A stretch of 36,799 bases of DNA, taken from contig LJUP01000011.1 in NCBI GenBank assembly GCA_001303955.1, positions 1-36,799 of the forward strand. Reading direction: 5' to 3'. Positions 25,090-33,345 of this stretch are shown here, piece after piece (position 1 is the stretch's first letter; each line of letters opens with the position of its first letter). This DNA is from Bacteroides sp. SM23_62 (GTDB taxonomy: Bacteria > Bacteroidota > Bacteroidia > Bacteroidales > SM23-62). Under the pieces are notes generated by a model that was given only the letters and a program-made list of their open reading frames with translations, was not told the origin of the DNA and did not search any database. The position numbers were made by a program, and so were the translations under genes.

Positions 25090-26244
25090 ATGAAAAAAAC
25101 ACCAGATCCTGACAGAATTAGATATGGAGGATTGATCCTGTTGATCTTTCTGTGGATTTGTTGTCATTGCCATACGGTATTCGCATGCAGGTACAATGTT
25201 CGAGAAACAGGCTTTGTTGATCTTGGCGACAAACCCTATTGTTTTTACGGCTATATCAATGATAATACTCCGGAAGAAATTACTTTCCGCTTCAATCAAA
25301 TATTACATGCTCATCTGATTGATTGCAATATCCGGGCTGAAATTATCAATGCTGATCAGCAAAATGATCATCCTTCCATGGTATACATACATCAGTGGCA
25401 AATACAATCATTTCCTGCAGCGGTTCTGGTTTCACCGGATGGGCAATCCCTGGTCGTTACAATTGAAAAGAAGGATGAACCCTTCGAAAAAACACTTAGA
25501 TCGGCAATTGATGACATGGTTACCTCGGCAAAAAGAGAAGAAATCATACAGAAAACCATAGAAACGTATGGCGTGATACTGTTGATTGAAGGAGCAAATG
25601 CCAGGGAAAATGAACAGTTTCATAATGCTGCATCTCAAGCTGTCGAACTGATTAAAAGACAGATGAAATTCATGCCCAAACATATACTTCATCCCCCGGC
25701 TTTGATCTCACTGGAACCAGCATCCTTTGAAGAAGAGAAAATCCTGCTCTGGAGTCTAGGATTAAATGCAGATGATCTGGACAAGCCGCATGCGGCAGTC
25801 TTTTATGGGAAAGCCCGGTGGATAGGACCGCTGATGAAAGGCGGAGAAATCACCGAAAACAATCTGATCGGAATTCTGTCCATTGTTGGGGCTGACTGTG
25901 AATGCGGACTGGACATATCCTGGGTGCAGGGTACGATGTTGCCGATAAGATGGGATCAGCAAACGCAGGCTGAAGTATTTCAATCTCTGGAATTTGATCC
26001 TGAGAATCCAATGGTAAAGATGGAAATCAGCCGAATCCTGAATAAGGGATATTCTTCTTATCCCGGGGTTCCTTCAGGATATCAGGATGTTCCCGGCAAT
26101 GCTGAATCGTTTTCTACATCCTATATTGTCGATGAGGAGAAGACCCATATAAGGGTTTTAAAATATTCTTTTGCGGGATTTATAATCCTGATCCTGGTAA
26201 CGAGTTTTATTATCTTTATCAGAGCAAAAAGGAGAACCAATTGA
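25090..26244 (+). CDS. Unknown exported protein with thioredoxin-like segment and C-terminal membrane anchor
   Basis: A 384-residue protein I cannot assign to a named family. It has an N-terminal hydrophobic segment ending VFACRYNVRETGFVDLG; VFAC would serve as a lipobox (Cys33), otherwise it is an ordinary signal. Residues ~65-125 resemble half of a thioredoxin fold, with SFPAAVLVSPDGQSL in the place of the cis-Pro strand, but there is no CxxC. A CEC motif occurs in the ADCECGLDISWVQG segment. One TM helix (~355-378, FAGFIILILVTSFIIFI) and a basic tail RAKRRTN close the protein, giving an N-out/C-in topology. It lies 31 bases after the propeller gene and 51 before the permease, so it is a likely periplasmic partner of the transporter. 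Confidence 0.75.
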   Translation: MKKTPDPDRIRYGGLILLIFLWICCHCHTVFACRYNVRETGFVDLGDKPYCFYGYINDNTPEEITFRFNQILHAHLIDCNIRAEIINADQQNDHPSMVYIHQWQIQSFPAAVLVSPDGQSLVVTIEKKDEPFEKTLRSAIDDMVTSAKREEIIQKTIETYGVILLIEGANARENEQFHNAASQAVELIKRQMKFMPKHILHPPALISLEPASFEEEKILLWSLGLNADDLDKPHAAVFYGKARWIGPLMKGGEITENNLIGILSIVGADCECGLDISWVQGTMLPIRWDQQTQAEVFQSLEFDPENPMVKMEISRILNKGYSSYPGVPSGYQDVPGNAESFSTSYIVDEEKTHIRVLKYSFAGFIILILVTSFIIFIRAKRRTN

Positions 26245-26295
26245 CGAAAACAAATGATCGAGCCTTGGTGACCTCTCTTCGAAAGCTAATTTATC

Positions 26296-27441
26296 ATGAT
26301 TATTCGCCTGATTATAAAAGAGATAGTATATAAAAAATTCAATTTTTTACTGGCCTTGCTGGGGGTAAGTTTTGCTGTGGCTTTTTTTGTATTCTTCTTC
26401 ACAGCCAATGAAGCTTCGACCAGAGAGACGATACGACTGACGAGGGATATGGGCTATAACCTCCGGATTATCCCGAAGGATACGGACATGAATATATTCT
26501 GGACCACAGGATATTCAGAATATACCATGCCTGAAGATTATGTGGATCGTTTCTTGCAGTTCAAGGATTTTTCCTTTGCTCATTTGACGGCAACCCTGCA
26601 GAAGAAAATAAGCTGGCAAAACAAAGAAGTTATTTTAACAGGGATCGCACCAGAGATTGAACCATCGGGAATTAAAAGAACAGCCATGATCTTCAGTATT
26701 GAACCAGCACAGGTATATGTTGGCTTTGAATTGGCAAAAGATCTGCAACTGAAGCAGGGGGACGAGATAGAGGTTCTCGGCAAATACTTCAGCATAAAGA
26801 AAACACTGTCCGAAACCGGAAGCATTGATGATATCAGGATTTATGGAACCCTGGCAGAATTCCAGGAAATGGTTGATTTAAAGGGCAGGATTAATGAAAT
26901 AATGGCACTGAATTGCCTTTGTCTTTCACCCGATGAAAATGATCCTTTGCCAATGTTAAGGGAACAATTGGATCAGGTTCTTCCTGAGGCCAAAGTAGTG
27001 ATGAATACTACTATTGCAAATGCACGTGAAAGACAGAGACACATGCTTGAAGAATATTTTGTCCTTACCACCATCATTGTGATAATTGTGATTGCTATAT
27101 GGATAGGATCACTCGCAATGATAAATGCAAAAGAAAGGGAAAAGGAAACAGGTATATTACGCGCCACAGGACACAGTGTCCTGAAAATATCATTCATTTT
27201 CCTTGGAAAAGCCCTGATAATCGGAATAATAGGTGCGATTATTGGTTATACAATCGGAACGGTTACAGCATTAAAACTCGGTCCAGGTATTTTCATGATC
27301 ACTAAAAATTCAATGAAACCCATATATTCATTATTGGCCTGGGCCATAATCTCTGCACCGGTTTTTACAATGTTATCAAGTTTCATACCCATATTGATAG
27401 CAGTAATGAAAGATCCGGCGGTCACACTCAGAAAGGAATAG
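26296..27441 (+). CDS. FtsX-like ABC transporter permease, four-TM form
   Basis: A 381-residue permease of the MacB/LolC/DevC type. It has one N-terminal TM (FLLALLGVSFAVAFFVFFF), a periplasmic domain of ~220 residues, and a C-terminal FtsX domain of three TM helices (TTIIVIIVIAIWIGSLAMI; ALIIGIIGAIIGYTIGTV; LLAWAIISAPVFTMLSSFI). The coupling segment reads AKEREKETGILRATGHSVLK, the ExGILRAxG type expected for FtsX. With the ATPase two bases downstream it forms a complete type VII ABC unit, probably a dimer of permeases driving a periplasmic process or export of a lipid-modified or extracytoplasmic substrate. The neighbouring propeller and anchored protein are candidates for its partners or substrates. 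Confidence 0.92.
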   Translation: MIIRLIIKEIVYKKFNFLLALLGVSFAVAFFVFFFTANEASTRETIRLTRDMGYNLRIIPKDTDMNIFWTTGYSEYTMPEDYVDRFLQFKDFSFAHLTATLQKKISWQNKEVILTGIAPEIEPSGIKRTAMIFSIEPAQVYVGFELAKDLQLKQGDEIEVLGKYFSIKKTLSETGSIDDIRIYGTLAEFQEMVDLKGRINEIMALNCLCLSPDENDPLPMLREQLDQVLPEAKVVMNTTIANARERQRHMLEEYFVLTTIIVIIVIAIWIGSLAMINAKEREKETGILRATGHSVLKISFIFLGKALIIGIIGAIIGYTIGTVTALKLGPGIFMITKNSMKPIYSLLAWAIISAPVFTMLSSFIPILIAVMKDPAVTLRKE

Positions 27442-27443
27442 GT

Positions 27444-28094
27444 ATGATTCAACTTGAAGATGTCAGTAAGATATTTGAATCACCCCTAAAACAGGTGGAG
27501 GTACTGATAAAAATCACCTTGGAGGTAAAGAATGGTGAATTTATAGTTGTCAAGGGTCCCAGTGGCAGTGGTAAAACGACCCTGCTCCTGAGTATTGGAG
27601 GAATGTTACGGCCAACCTCAGGAAATATAAGGATTAATGATAAAAACATTTATTTACTAAGTGATAGGGAGCGGACAAAATTCAGGGCACTGAATATCGG
27701 ATTTGTTTTTCAAATGTTTTATCTGATCCCTTATTTAAATGTTCTTGAGAATACCATGCTTTCTGGCGGATTGAAAGACATTGGGACAAAGCGCGGGAAG
27801 GCGTTAAAACTTGCTGAGGACCTGGGCTTATCGGACCGTGTCATGCACAGACCTTCTGAGCTCAGTGCAGGAGAATGCCAGAGGGTAGCATTGGCCAGAG
27901 CCCTGATCCATCAACCAGAAATAATCCTGGCTGATGAGCCAACAGGTAATCTCGATAAGGAAAATTCTTCAGAAGTAGTTCGCATCCTTGCACATTATCA
28001 TCAAAACGGTGGCACGGTAATTATGGCAACACACGGAGATGATGCAGATAAAATTGCCGATCGTATTATTCTTTTAAATAAAGGGGAAATTTGA
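27444..28094 (+). CDS. LolD/MacB-type ABC ATPase
   Basis: A 216-residue ATPase of the LolD/FtsE/MacB class, normal length for a stand-alone subunit. It has Walker A GPSGSGKTT at ~38, Q-loop FQMFYLIPYLNV, Walker B IILADEPTGNLD and H-loop MATHGDD. The signature is LSAGECQRVALARALIHQP, with A and E-C where most homologues have LSGGQQQR. The start is two bases after the permease stop, so the two are translationally linked. It ends the module; the following 94 bases hold a weak imperfect hairpin (28,099-28,124) without a T tract. Confidence 0.93.
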   Translation: MIQLEDVSKIFESPLKQVEVLIKITLEVKNGEFIVVKGPSGSGKTTLLLSIGGMLRPTSGNIRINDKNIYLLSDRERTKFRALNIGFVFQMFYLIPYLNVLENTMLSGGLKDIGTKRGKALKLAEDLGLSDRVMHRPSELSAGECQRVALARALIHQPEIILADEPTGNLDKENSSEVVRILAHYHQNGGTVIMATHGDDADKIADRIILLNKGEI

Positions 28095-28174
28095 AAATAT
28101 TATTTCATACAGATGAAAAATAATCCAGCTGCATGAGGATATTTAACAATGCAAATGTCGAAGCAGTGTTTTGT

Positions 28175-28182
28175 TATCTTTA
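28175..28182 (+). promoter_or_regulatory. Possible Bacteroidetes -7 element (TATCTTTA) before the GT2 gene
   Basis: The string GTTATCTTTAT here also occurs before the ATG at 833. TATCTTTA fits the -7 consensus TAnnTTTG at seven of eight positions. It ends six bases before the ATG at 28189, so transcription would begin almost at the start codon. No TTTG is evident at the -33 position. Confidence 0.3.
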
Positions 28183-28188
28183 TGCTAT

Positions 28189-28923
28189 ATGGACCTCTCT
28201 ATAGTTATTCCCGTTTATAATGAAGCGCAGAAGATCAGGCATGATATCATGGCTGCTTCCGGCTTCCTGTCCGGTCACAAAATGACAGGAGAGATCATTG
28301 TGGTGGATGACGGCAGTACCGATCAGTCATCTGAAGTTGTAAAGAATACCGCTGTGGCGGAGGGTGTAAGCGTGAAGCTCACCGGTTATAAGGAGCATAC
28401 AGGAAAAGGCAAGGCTGTGAAAACGGGGATCATGGAGGCCGGCTCCGGCCTTATCATGTTTATCGACAGCGGTAACTGCGTGCCTTATGATAATATAACC
28501 AGGGGTATCGACCTCCTGAAATCCGGTGAATGTGATATTGCCCATGGATCGCGGTTCCTTGCCAGAAGCCTTATTACGCGACCCAGAAAAGCCTACAGGA
28601 GGATGGTCTCCTTTCTCTTTCGTAAATTCATCCACCTGCTAAGCCGGATACCCGGAAACCTTACCGACACACAGTGCGGGTTGAAGATCTACCCCAAGGA
28701 GATCGCCCATGAATTGTATGCAGCATGCATTACTGATGGATTTTTATTCGATATCGAAATCATCCTCCGGTCCCGGGAGAAAGGATACCGGATCATGGAA
28801 TTTCCGATCGAATGGACCTCCGATCCTGACAGCCGCCTTTCGGTCAGGGCTACTTTCCTTAGAATTTTTTTTGAATTGCGGATGATACGAAAGGCGCTGG
28901 GGCCATCTGGACAGGACAGCTAA
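28189..28923 (+). CDS. GT2 glycosyltransferase, DPM1/polyprenyl-phosphate mannosyltransferase-like
   Basis: The ORF-track start at 28171 is a TTG; ATG at 28189 (MDLSIVIPVYNEAQKI) is the natural start, giving 244 residues. The GT-A fold shows VIPVYNE, the nucleotide-sugar motif VVDDGSTDQS, FIDSGNCVPYDN as the metal-binding region, and DTQCGLKIYPKE followed by FDIEIILRSREKGYRIMEFPI, the hallmark of dolichyl-phosphate mannosyl/glucosyl synthases (DPM1). No membrane domain follows, so it is the short peripheral form. It should make a polyprenyl-phosphate sugar on the cytoplasmic face, which could feed the GT39-like enzyme encoded by the convergent neighbour. The two stop codons overlap by four bases. 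Confidence 0.9.
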   Translation: MDLSIVIPVYNEAQKIRHDIMAASGFLSGHKMTGEIIVVDDGSTDQSSEVVKNTAVAEGVSVKLTGYKEHTGKGKAVKTGIMEAGSGLIMFIDSGNCVPYDNITRGIDLLKSGECDIAHGSRFLARSLITRPRKAYRRMVSFLFRKFIHLLSRIPGNLTDTQCGLKIYPKEIAHELYAACITDGFLFDIEIILRSREKGYRIMEFPIEWTSDPDSRLSVRATFLRIFFELRMIRKALGPSGQDS

Positions 28924-30509
28924 TCACCCTTGGGCATATCACCCTGCAAAAGGTCCCCGATATCCTTCCTGAGGTAAGTACGGATTTCCTGGCCTGGGCG
29001 AAGTTCCTTGTAGCTGTTGAAAAGCGAGATGTAAAGGTACCTTTGACCCGGAGGTGGCCGTTCATATAATTTCTTGATCAGTTCATTTTCCACGGACACC
29101 GCAGCTATGATCAATGGGGCTGCCGGTTGGCCATAATTAACATGATCCCACCAGGCCGTGTTTTTATAGGCACGCAGATACCAGGGAAGGGGCCAGTATT
29201 CATTGCCGGGAATGATTATTTCGATATGTACTTCCCTGCCATCCGGATGAACCCGGCTCACCCTGGAAACCGCCTCGGCAATATCCAGCACATCCTTTCC
29301 CGTATGGGCATAAACATAGGGATTTGCCGGTTCGCAGTATTGCCTGAAGTTGATACTGTGACTGGTATAGAGCCAGTGAACCGCACCGCCAAGAACCAGC
29401 ACCGAGATACCTGTTTTCAGCCAGCGGAACTTCCGTATACGAAAAATACGGACCAATCCGTAGCCCGCCAGAAGCAACAGCCCGTAATAGAACTGCAGGA
29501 TGTTCCAGGGCGTTTTATAGGATATGATGCTGTAAATAATCATCAGCAGACAGGTATACAGTCCCACAAAAAGCATAAAATAATCCCCCTGATTCTTGTC
29601 CTTCTTCAATACAAGCAGGATGAATCCTGCCAGGGCCATCAGGAGCAGCCATAACTCGCTCCAGGGAAATCCGGACGGGTTTTTGGCAAGTACCAGAAGA
29701 TCCAGGTAATAATGCCATGGATGAAGGTGGGCATCATCGAGACCGGAACGGGTGAAATACACCTGGTAGGCAGTGATTGAATCCATGATCCCCTGCGGAT
29801 GACGGAAAAAGGAAGAGTAGAAAGTCACGGATACCAGTCCCCCGGCAATTACTGCAACCAGCAGATGCCATAAAGGATAGTTCATTTGTGTTGGACCGGA
29901 TGGCCCGTTTCGTCTTACCATGAACAGGATGACAACGGCCGAAAACCCGATGGCTGCATAATTGATGATACAGGTTTCCTTGGTGGCATGCATCAATCCC
30001 AGGCAGGTGCCGAACAGGATTGCCCAGCAAAGCTTTTTACTGATGAGGTATCTGTATCCTGTAATCAGGGAGGCAAAACCAAAGAATACCAGCAGCATTT
30101 CGTGGATGAAATAACGGCTGTAGAAAACCATGGCCGGCGCCAGGGCAAAGAGCAGGGCGTTGACCAGCACGGTGATCCAGCCCAGGCTTTCTGCCAGCAG
30201 AAGCAATAGGATCATGAGGGTGATGCCAAAAATGGCCGTAACCGAGCGCAGGGACGATTCTTTCAGGGAAGCGAAATCTGCCTGTCCGAGCAAGCCCGTT
30301 AGGATCCGGGAAGTGTAATACAGCAGCGGGCCATGGTATTCATTCCTGTCGTACCTGTATTCACCTGTCTCGATCAATATGCCCAGCTTGTATGCATTGA
30401 CCGCTTCATCATTATGCATGGGCCTTTGATTCAGGCCGGTGAAGCGGGCCAGTCCCGCCAGCATGCAGATGGAAGCAAAGACCAGGAGATATTTCAGGGA
30501 GTTACTCAA
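28920..30509 (-). CDS. GT39/Agl23-like (TIGR03663 type) membrane glycosyltransferase
   Basis: A 529-residue polytopic membrane protein of the GT-C superfamily. The start is TTG at 30509, overlapping the previous stop (TTGA), consistent with coupled translation; the next ATG would cut into the first helix. The first periplasmic loop carries LNQRPMHNDEAVNAYKLG, with the DE pair expected of lipid-linked sugar donors, and EYHGPLLYYTSRIL. About ten TM segments follow, then a soluble C-terminal region (~residue 395 on). The arrangement fits the TIGR03663 family, named for its link to Agl23-like proteins. It would transfer a sugar from a polyprenyl carrier at the periplasmic face. The convergent GT2 gene could supply that carrier. 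It is the last gene of the long - strand operon. Confidence 0.87.
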   Translation of the reverse strand: MSNSLKYLLVFASICMLAGLARFTGLNQRPMHNDEAVNAYKLGILIETGEYRYDRNEYHGPLLYYTSRILTGLLGQADFASLKESSLRSVTAIFGITLMILLLLLAESLGWITVLVNALLFALAPAMVFYSRYFIHEMLLVFFGFASLITGYRYLISKKLCWAILFGTCLGLMHATKETCIINYAAIGFSAVVILFMVRRNGPSGPTQMNYPLWHLLVAVIAGGLVSVTFYSSFFRHPQGIMDSITAYQVYFTRSGLDDAHLHPWHYYLDLLVLAKNPSGFPWSELWLLLMALAGFILLVLKKDKNQGDYFMLFVGLYTCLLMIIYSIISYKTPWNILQFYYGLLLLAGYGLVRIFRIRKFRWLKTGISVLVLGGAVHWLYTSHSINFRQYCEPANPYVYAHTGKDVLDIAEAVSRVSRVHPDGREVHIEIIIPGNEYWPLPWYLRAYKNTAWWDHVNYGQPAAPLIIAAVSVENELIKKLYERPPPGQRYLYISLFNSYKELRPGQEIRTYLRKDIGDLLQGDMPKGD

Positions 30510-31171
30510 TTCACCGGTTTACCGTGGACTTCAACCTCGATATAGTGATTCAAATCGTTATCTGTATTCCCGTTGCTGTATAATCTCACATACTGGCCAA
30601 TCATTCCCCTGGCATCAACCAGCCGCCCCTTAAAGTTCTCTATATAATGCAGGTCTTCCCCTGCACCGAGTCCCAATGAATTATCATGATCATTGTTGTA
30701 AAGGGTAGTCACATTGACAATAAAATCAGGATCATCGGCCACCTGCACGACCACATCGTAGTAGACCCTGCCCTTTTTATGATAATGCCAGAAGGCAATG
30801 GCATATATGGTGCATGCTTCCTCGAGGTCAATACTGATGTATTGCGGACCCACATCCAGTTCAATATAGGAACCGTCCGTGGCTTCCTTGTCACCATCTG
30901 TAATCAGCTCCGGTTCACCCATTATCGGATACTCGTCTGAACATTCCACCAGCTTGCCCAGGGCGAGATTCACCGTACCTTCGGGAACAAGCAGATAGGG
31001 TGTGGATGTCTCATGTTCTTTTTCCAGCCTGTCGACCTTCAGGTCCTTGGGAGTACCCACGTACATGGGCCTGGGATAAGAGATCGTCAGGCGCTTCATC
31101 TCCTGTGCAGGGAGTAGCTGGAAGATACTCATCAGGATGGCTGATGAGACCATGGTTATTGGTTTTTTCAT
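30506..31171 (-). CDS. Exported discoidin (F5/8 type C)-like carbohydrate-binding protein
   Basis: A 221-residue protein with a signal peptide (ITMVSSAILMSIFQLLPA). From ~residue 68 the sequence follows the F5/8 type C/galactose-binding-like fold: VNLALGKLVECSDEYPIMG, ELITDGDKEATDGSYIELDV, QYISIDLEEACTIYAIAFWH, and the closing GQYVRLYSNGN...HYIEVEVHG. No catalytic domain is present, so it is probably a small binding protein in the periplasm or on the surface. It lies 24 bases after the HEAT-repeat gene and overlaps the membrane glycosyltransferase start by four bases. Confidence 0.85.
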   Translation of the reverse strand: MKKPITMVSSAILMSIFQLLPAQEMKRLTISYPRPMYVGTPKDLKVDRLEKEHETSTPYLLVPEGTVNLALGKLVECSDEYPIMGEPELITDGDKEATDGSYIELDVGPQYISIDLEEACTIYAIAFWHYHKKGRVYYDVVVQVADDPDFIVNVTTLYNNDHDNSLGLGAGEDLHYIENFKGRLVDARGMIGQYVRLYSNGNTDNDLNHYIEVEVHGKPVN

Positions 31172-31195
31172 ACCCTGGATGATTGTGGTCTTATA

Positions 31196-33295
31196 CTAAT
31201 TTATCCTTTCTAGGATCCTGTGAATTCTCTGCTTTACTGACTCATCATCAATTTTCTCAAGTACTGACTTCAGATGCCATGTTGTTTCTTCAGGATATTC
31301 CCAGCTGGTTGCTTCGGCGATCCTCACTACAGCGGCCACGGCTTCCTTTTTCAACGCCGGTTCCTCGAGTATGCCGACGGCCATATCCAGTGCTTCCAGT
31401 GATCCTATCCTGCTTAATCCGGAGATGACAATCCTGGATTCAGCCGTATTGGTCGACAGGTCATAGGCATGCCGGATCTCCCTGAATTTGTCAGCATTGC
31501 TCATCTGGTTATCCGCCAGTACCACATCAACATAACCCCTGAGGGCAAGGGCATGTTTTCGCTGGTCACCGGTCGTTGAGGCCAGCTGTTTAAGATCCTT
31601 CATGGGACCGGCATCCGGCCAGCCTGACAAGGCCCTGATGACAGCCAGCTGAATCCCTTCTACTTCTGATCCAAGGTATTCCCTCAAAACATCCAGGTCC
31701 TTGCCATCGCCAATCATGCCAATGATATTGATCAGGGAGGTAAGTACCTCAGGATCTTCGTTATTTCCAATTGCTCCGATGATACCGGCAGACCGGTTTT
31801 CGTTTTCAGGCATCTTCTGGGTGACCGCATAAATGGCTCTTTCAGCTTCCTGTCTTTCCCTGCGGGTATCAGTTTGCCTCAGGACTGTGATCAGATCGGG
31901 TATCAATGCCGGGGAAGCCAGTTTACCCAGTGCCCTGATGGATTCCATCCGGACATCAGGGTCGGGATCCGTTGCATATTCGGATAAAAGTCCCGTGGCC
32001 CCAACCATATTCCTTTCGCCTGTACTCCTGATGAGTTCAGCCCTGATACCGCCTGTTTCTTCCCGGATGCCTGACCGTATGTTTTCATTCGTTTCTGATC
32101 CCGGTAGCATGTACAGGCTCTGGCGGGCCAGTTCTTTTTCCACGCCCGTGGCAGAAGCTGCCAGTCCGGCCAGAAAAATCGCATCCGAAGGTTTTCCGAT
32201 GCTTGCCAGCGCCCGTATTGCCGACATCCTGACATCCTTCACTTCCTCCCTGCCGGCAAGGCTGGCCATGACTTCCCGGTGTACCGAGGAATCTCCGATG
32301 GCAGCCAGGGCTGTGAACAGATATGACCTGGGTACGTTTTGCGATCCACGCAGGTCATCGAAGATCCTGCCCAGCCTGTGGCTGCCATCCAGCTGATATA
32401 CCAGCCGGATGATATATGGATGAAATGCCGGGTCTTCCTGCCGCAGGTGATTTAAGATGAAATGATAGGGATCTTCAGGAGATGTCCTGAATTTCCCTGC
32501 AAGGGCATTGTATTTTAATGTTAGAGGGGGATCTGCCTTGTACACCTGCTCGTAAATGCTGGCAGCGTTTTCTATATCACCCCATTCCATAAGCCGGCCG
32601 GCGCATTTCAACCGGGCATCCAGCACGGCCCATTTCAATGGGGCCGCGGCTACATGACCAAAGTCATCCAGGTTTTCTGCTGCTTCCTCGCCACCCATGC
32701 TTCCCAGGGCGGAAACGGCAGCAAGGGCGAGCTTCTCGGATTCACTGTGCATCAGCCTGGTAAAGGGAATGATGGCAGCTGTGGCCTGCCTGGCCGCAAG
32801 GGAATTTATGACCGCTATCTGCAGCGGTTCATCTCCTTCTGCCAGGACTTGCAGCAATGCCTGGTCGGCTTCGGCACCCGGAATTTTTTCGAGGGCCAGC
32901 AGTGCCGTGCCGGCCATTCCGGGAGTTCGCAGCAGGGCTGACAATACAGGGACCGAACGGGCGGTTCCAATCACACCCAGTTCCCTGCATACATATTGTT
33001 TTCCTGCCGCCGTTGCATCTGATTGCAGGAAGGCTATCATCAGGGATTCGACCTCGCTGATGGTCTCAGCATTGTTATGAACTTCCATCATCAGCTCCTG
33101 CAGATCAGGCAGCCAGCTTCTGCTTTTGTCATAATCATACCCGGCCAGCACACCGAGTATTTTTTCCATCTCTGTCCGGATCTCCGCGGCCGGTACCGGC
33201 TGGGCCTGCAGGTTTATAACCGTTGTATACAGCAATGATACCATTACCAGCCGGATGAACGATCTGGGAAGGAAGGTGGATGGTGCTCGGGTCAT
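31196..33295 (-). CDS. Exported HEAT-repeat protein
   Basis: I place the start at ATG 33295, two codons after the TTG of the ORF track, giving 699 residues. A signal peptide follows (FIRLVMVSLLYTTVINLQAQ). The rest is built almost entirely of ~30-residue HEAT/PBS-lyase-type repeats: LGVIGTARSVPVLSALLR, ALGSMGGEEAAENL, VRMSAIRALASIGKPSDAIF, VRMESIRALGKLASPALIPDL, IQLAVIRALSGWPDAGPM. Such solenoids bind proteins or other ligands; no catalytic site is visible. Exported HEAT proteins with Gfo/Idh and ThuA genes are familiar from Planctomycetes/Verrucomicrobia-type gene sets, where their role is unknown. GC content is visibly higher than in the ABC importer operon. Confidence 0.88.
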   Translation of the reverse strand: MTRAPSTFLPRSFIRLVMVSLLYTTVINLQAQPVPAAEIRTEMEKILGVLAGYDYDKSRSWLPDLQELMMEVHNNAETISEVESLMIAFLQSDATAAGKQYVCRELGVIGTARSVPVLSALLRTPGMAGTALLALEKIPGAEADQALLQVLAEGDEPLQIAVINSLAARQATAAIIPFTRLMHSESEKLALAAVSALGSMGGEEAAENLDDFGHVAAAPLKWAVLDARLKCAGRLMEWGDIENAASIYEQVYKADPPLTLKYNALAGKFRTSPEDPYHFILNHLRQEDPAFHPYIIRLVYQLDGSHRLGRIFDDLRGSQNVPRSYLFTALAAIGDSSVHREVMASLAGREEVKDVRMSAIRALASIGKPSDAIFLAGLAASATGVEKELARQSLYMLPGSETNENIRSGIREETGGIRAELIRSTGERNMVGATGLLSEYATDPDPDVRMESIRALGKLASPALIPDLITVLRQTDTRRERQEAERAIYAVTQKMPENENRSAGIIGAIGNNEDPEVLTSLINIIGMIGDGKDLDVLREYLGSEVEGIQLAVIRALSGWPDAGPMKDLKQLASTTGDQRKHALALRGYVDVVLADNQMSNADKFREIRHAYDLSTNTAESRIVISGLSRIGSLEALDMAVGILEEPALKKEAVAAVVRIAEATSWEYPEETTWHLKSVLEKIDDESVKQRIHRILERIN

Positions 33296-33345
33296 TTCCA
33301 ACAGGTATAAAATTAATTTCTGGTCAATAAAAATCTATTTCTGTA

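Noticed and set aside
28099-28124. Imperfect AT-rich hairpin after the ABC ATPase gene
   Set aside because: The arms differ by a two-base bulge and no T tract follows; too weak to list as a terminator.
29127-29654. 175-residue ORF on the + strand
   Set aside because: It is antisense to the GT39-like gene; no signal, domain or plausible start context.
31833-32396. 187-residue ORF on the + strand
   Set aside because: It is antisense to the HEAT-repeat gene and is rich in Ser/Ala/Arg without family motifs, as expected from the mirrored repeats.
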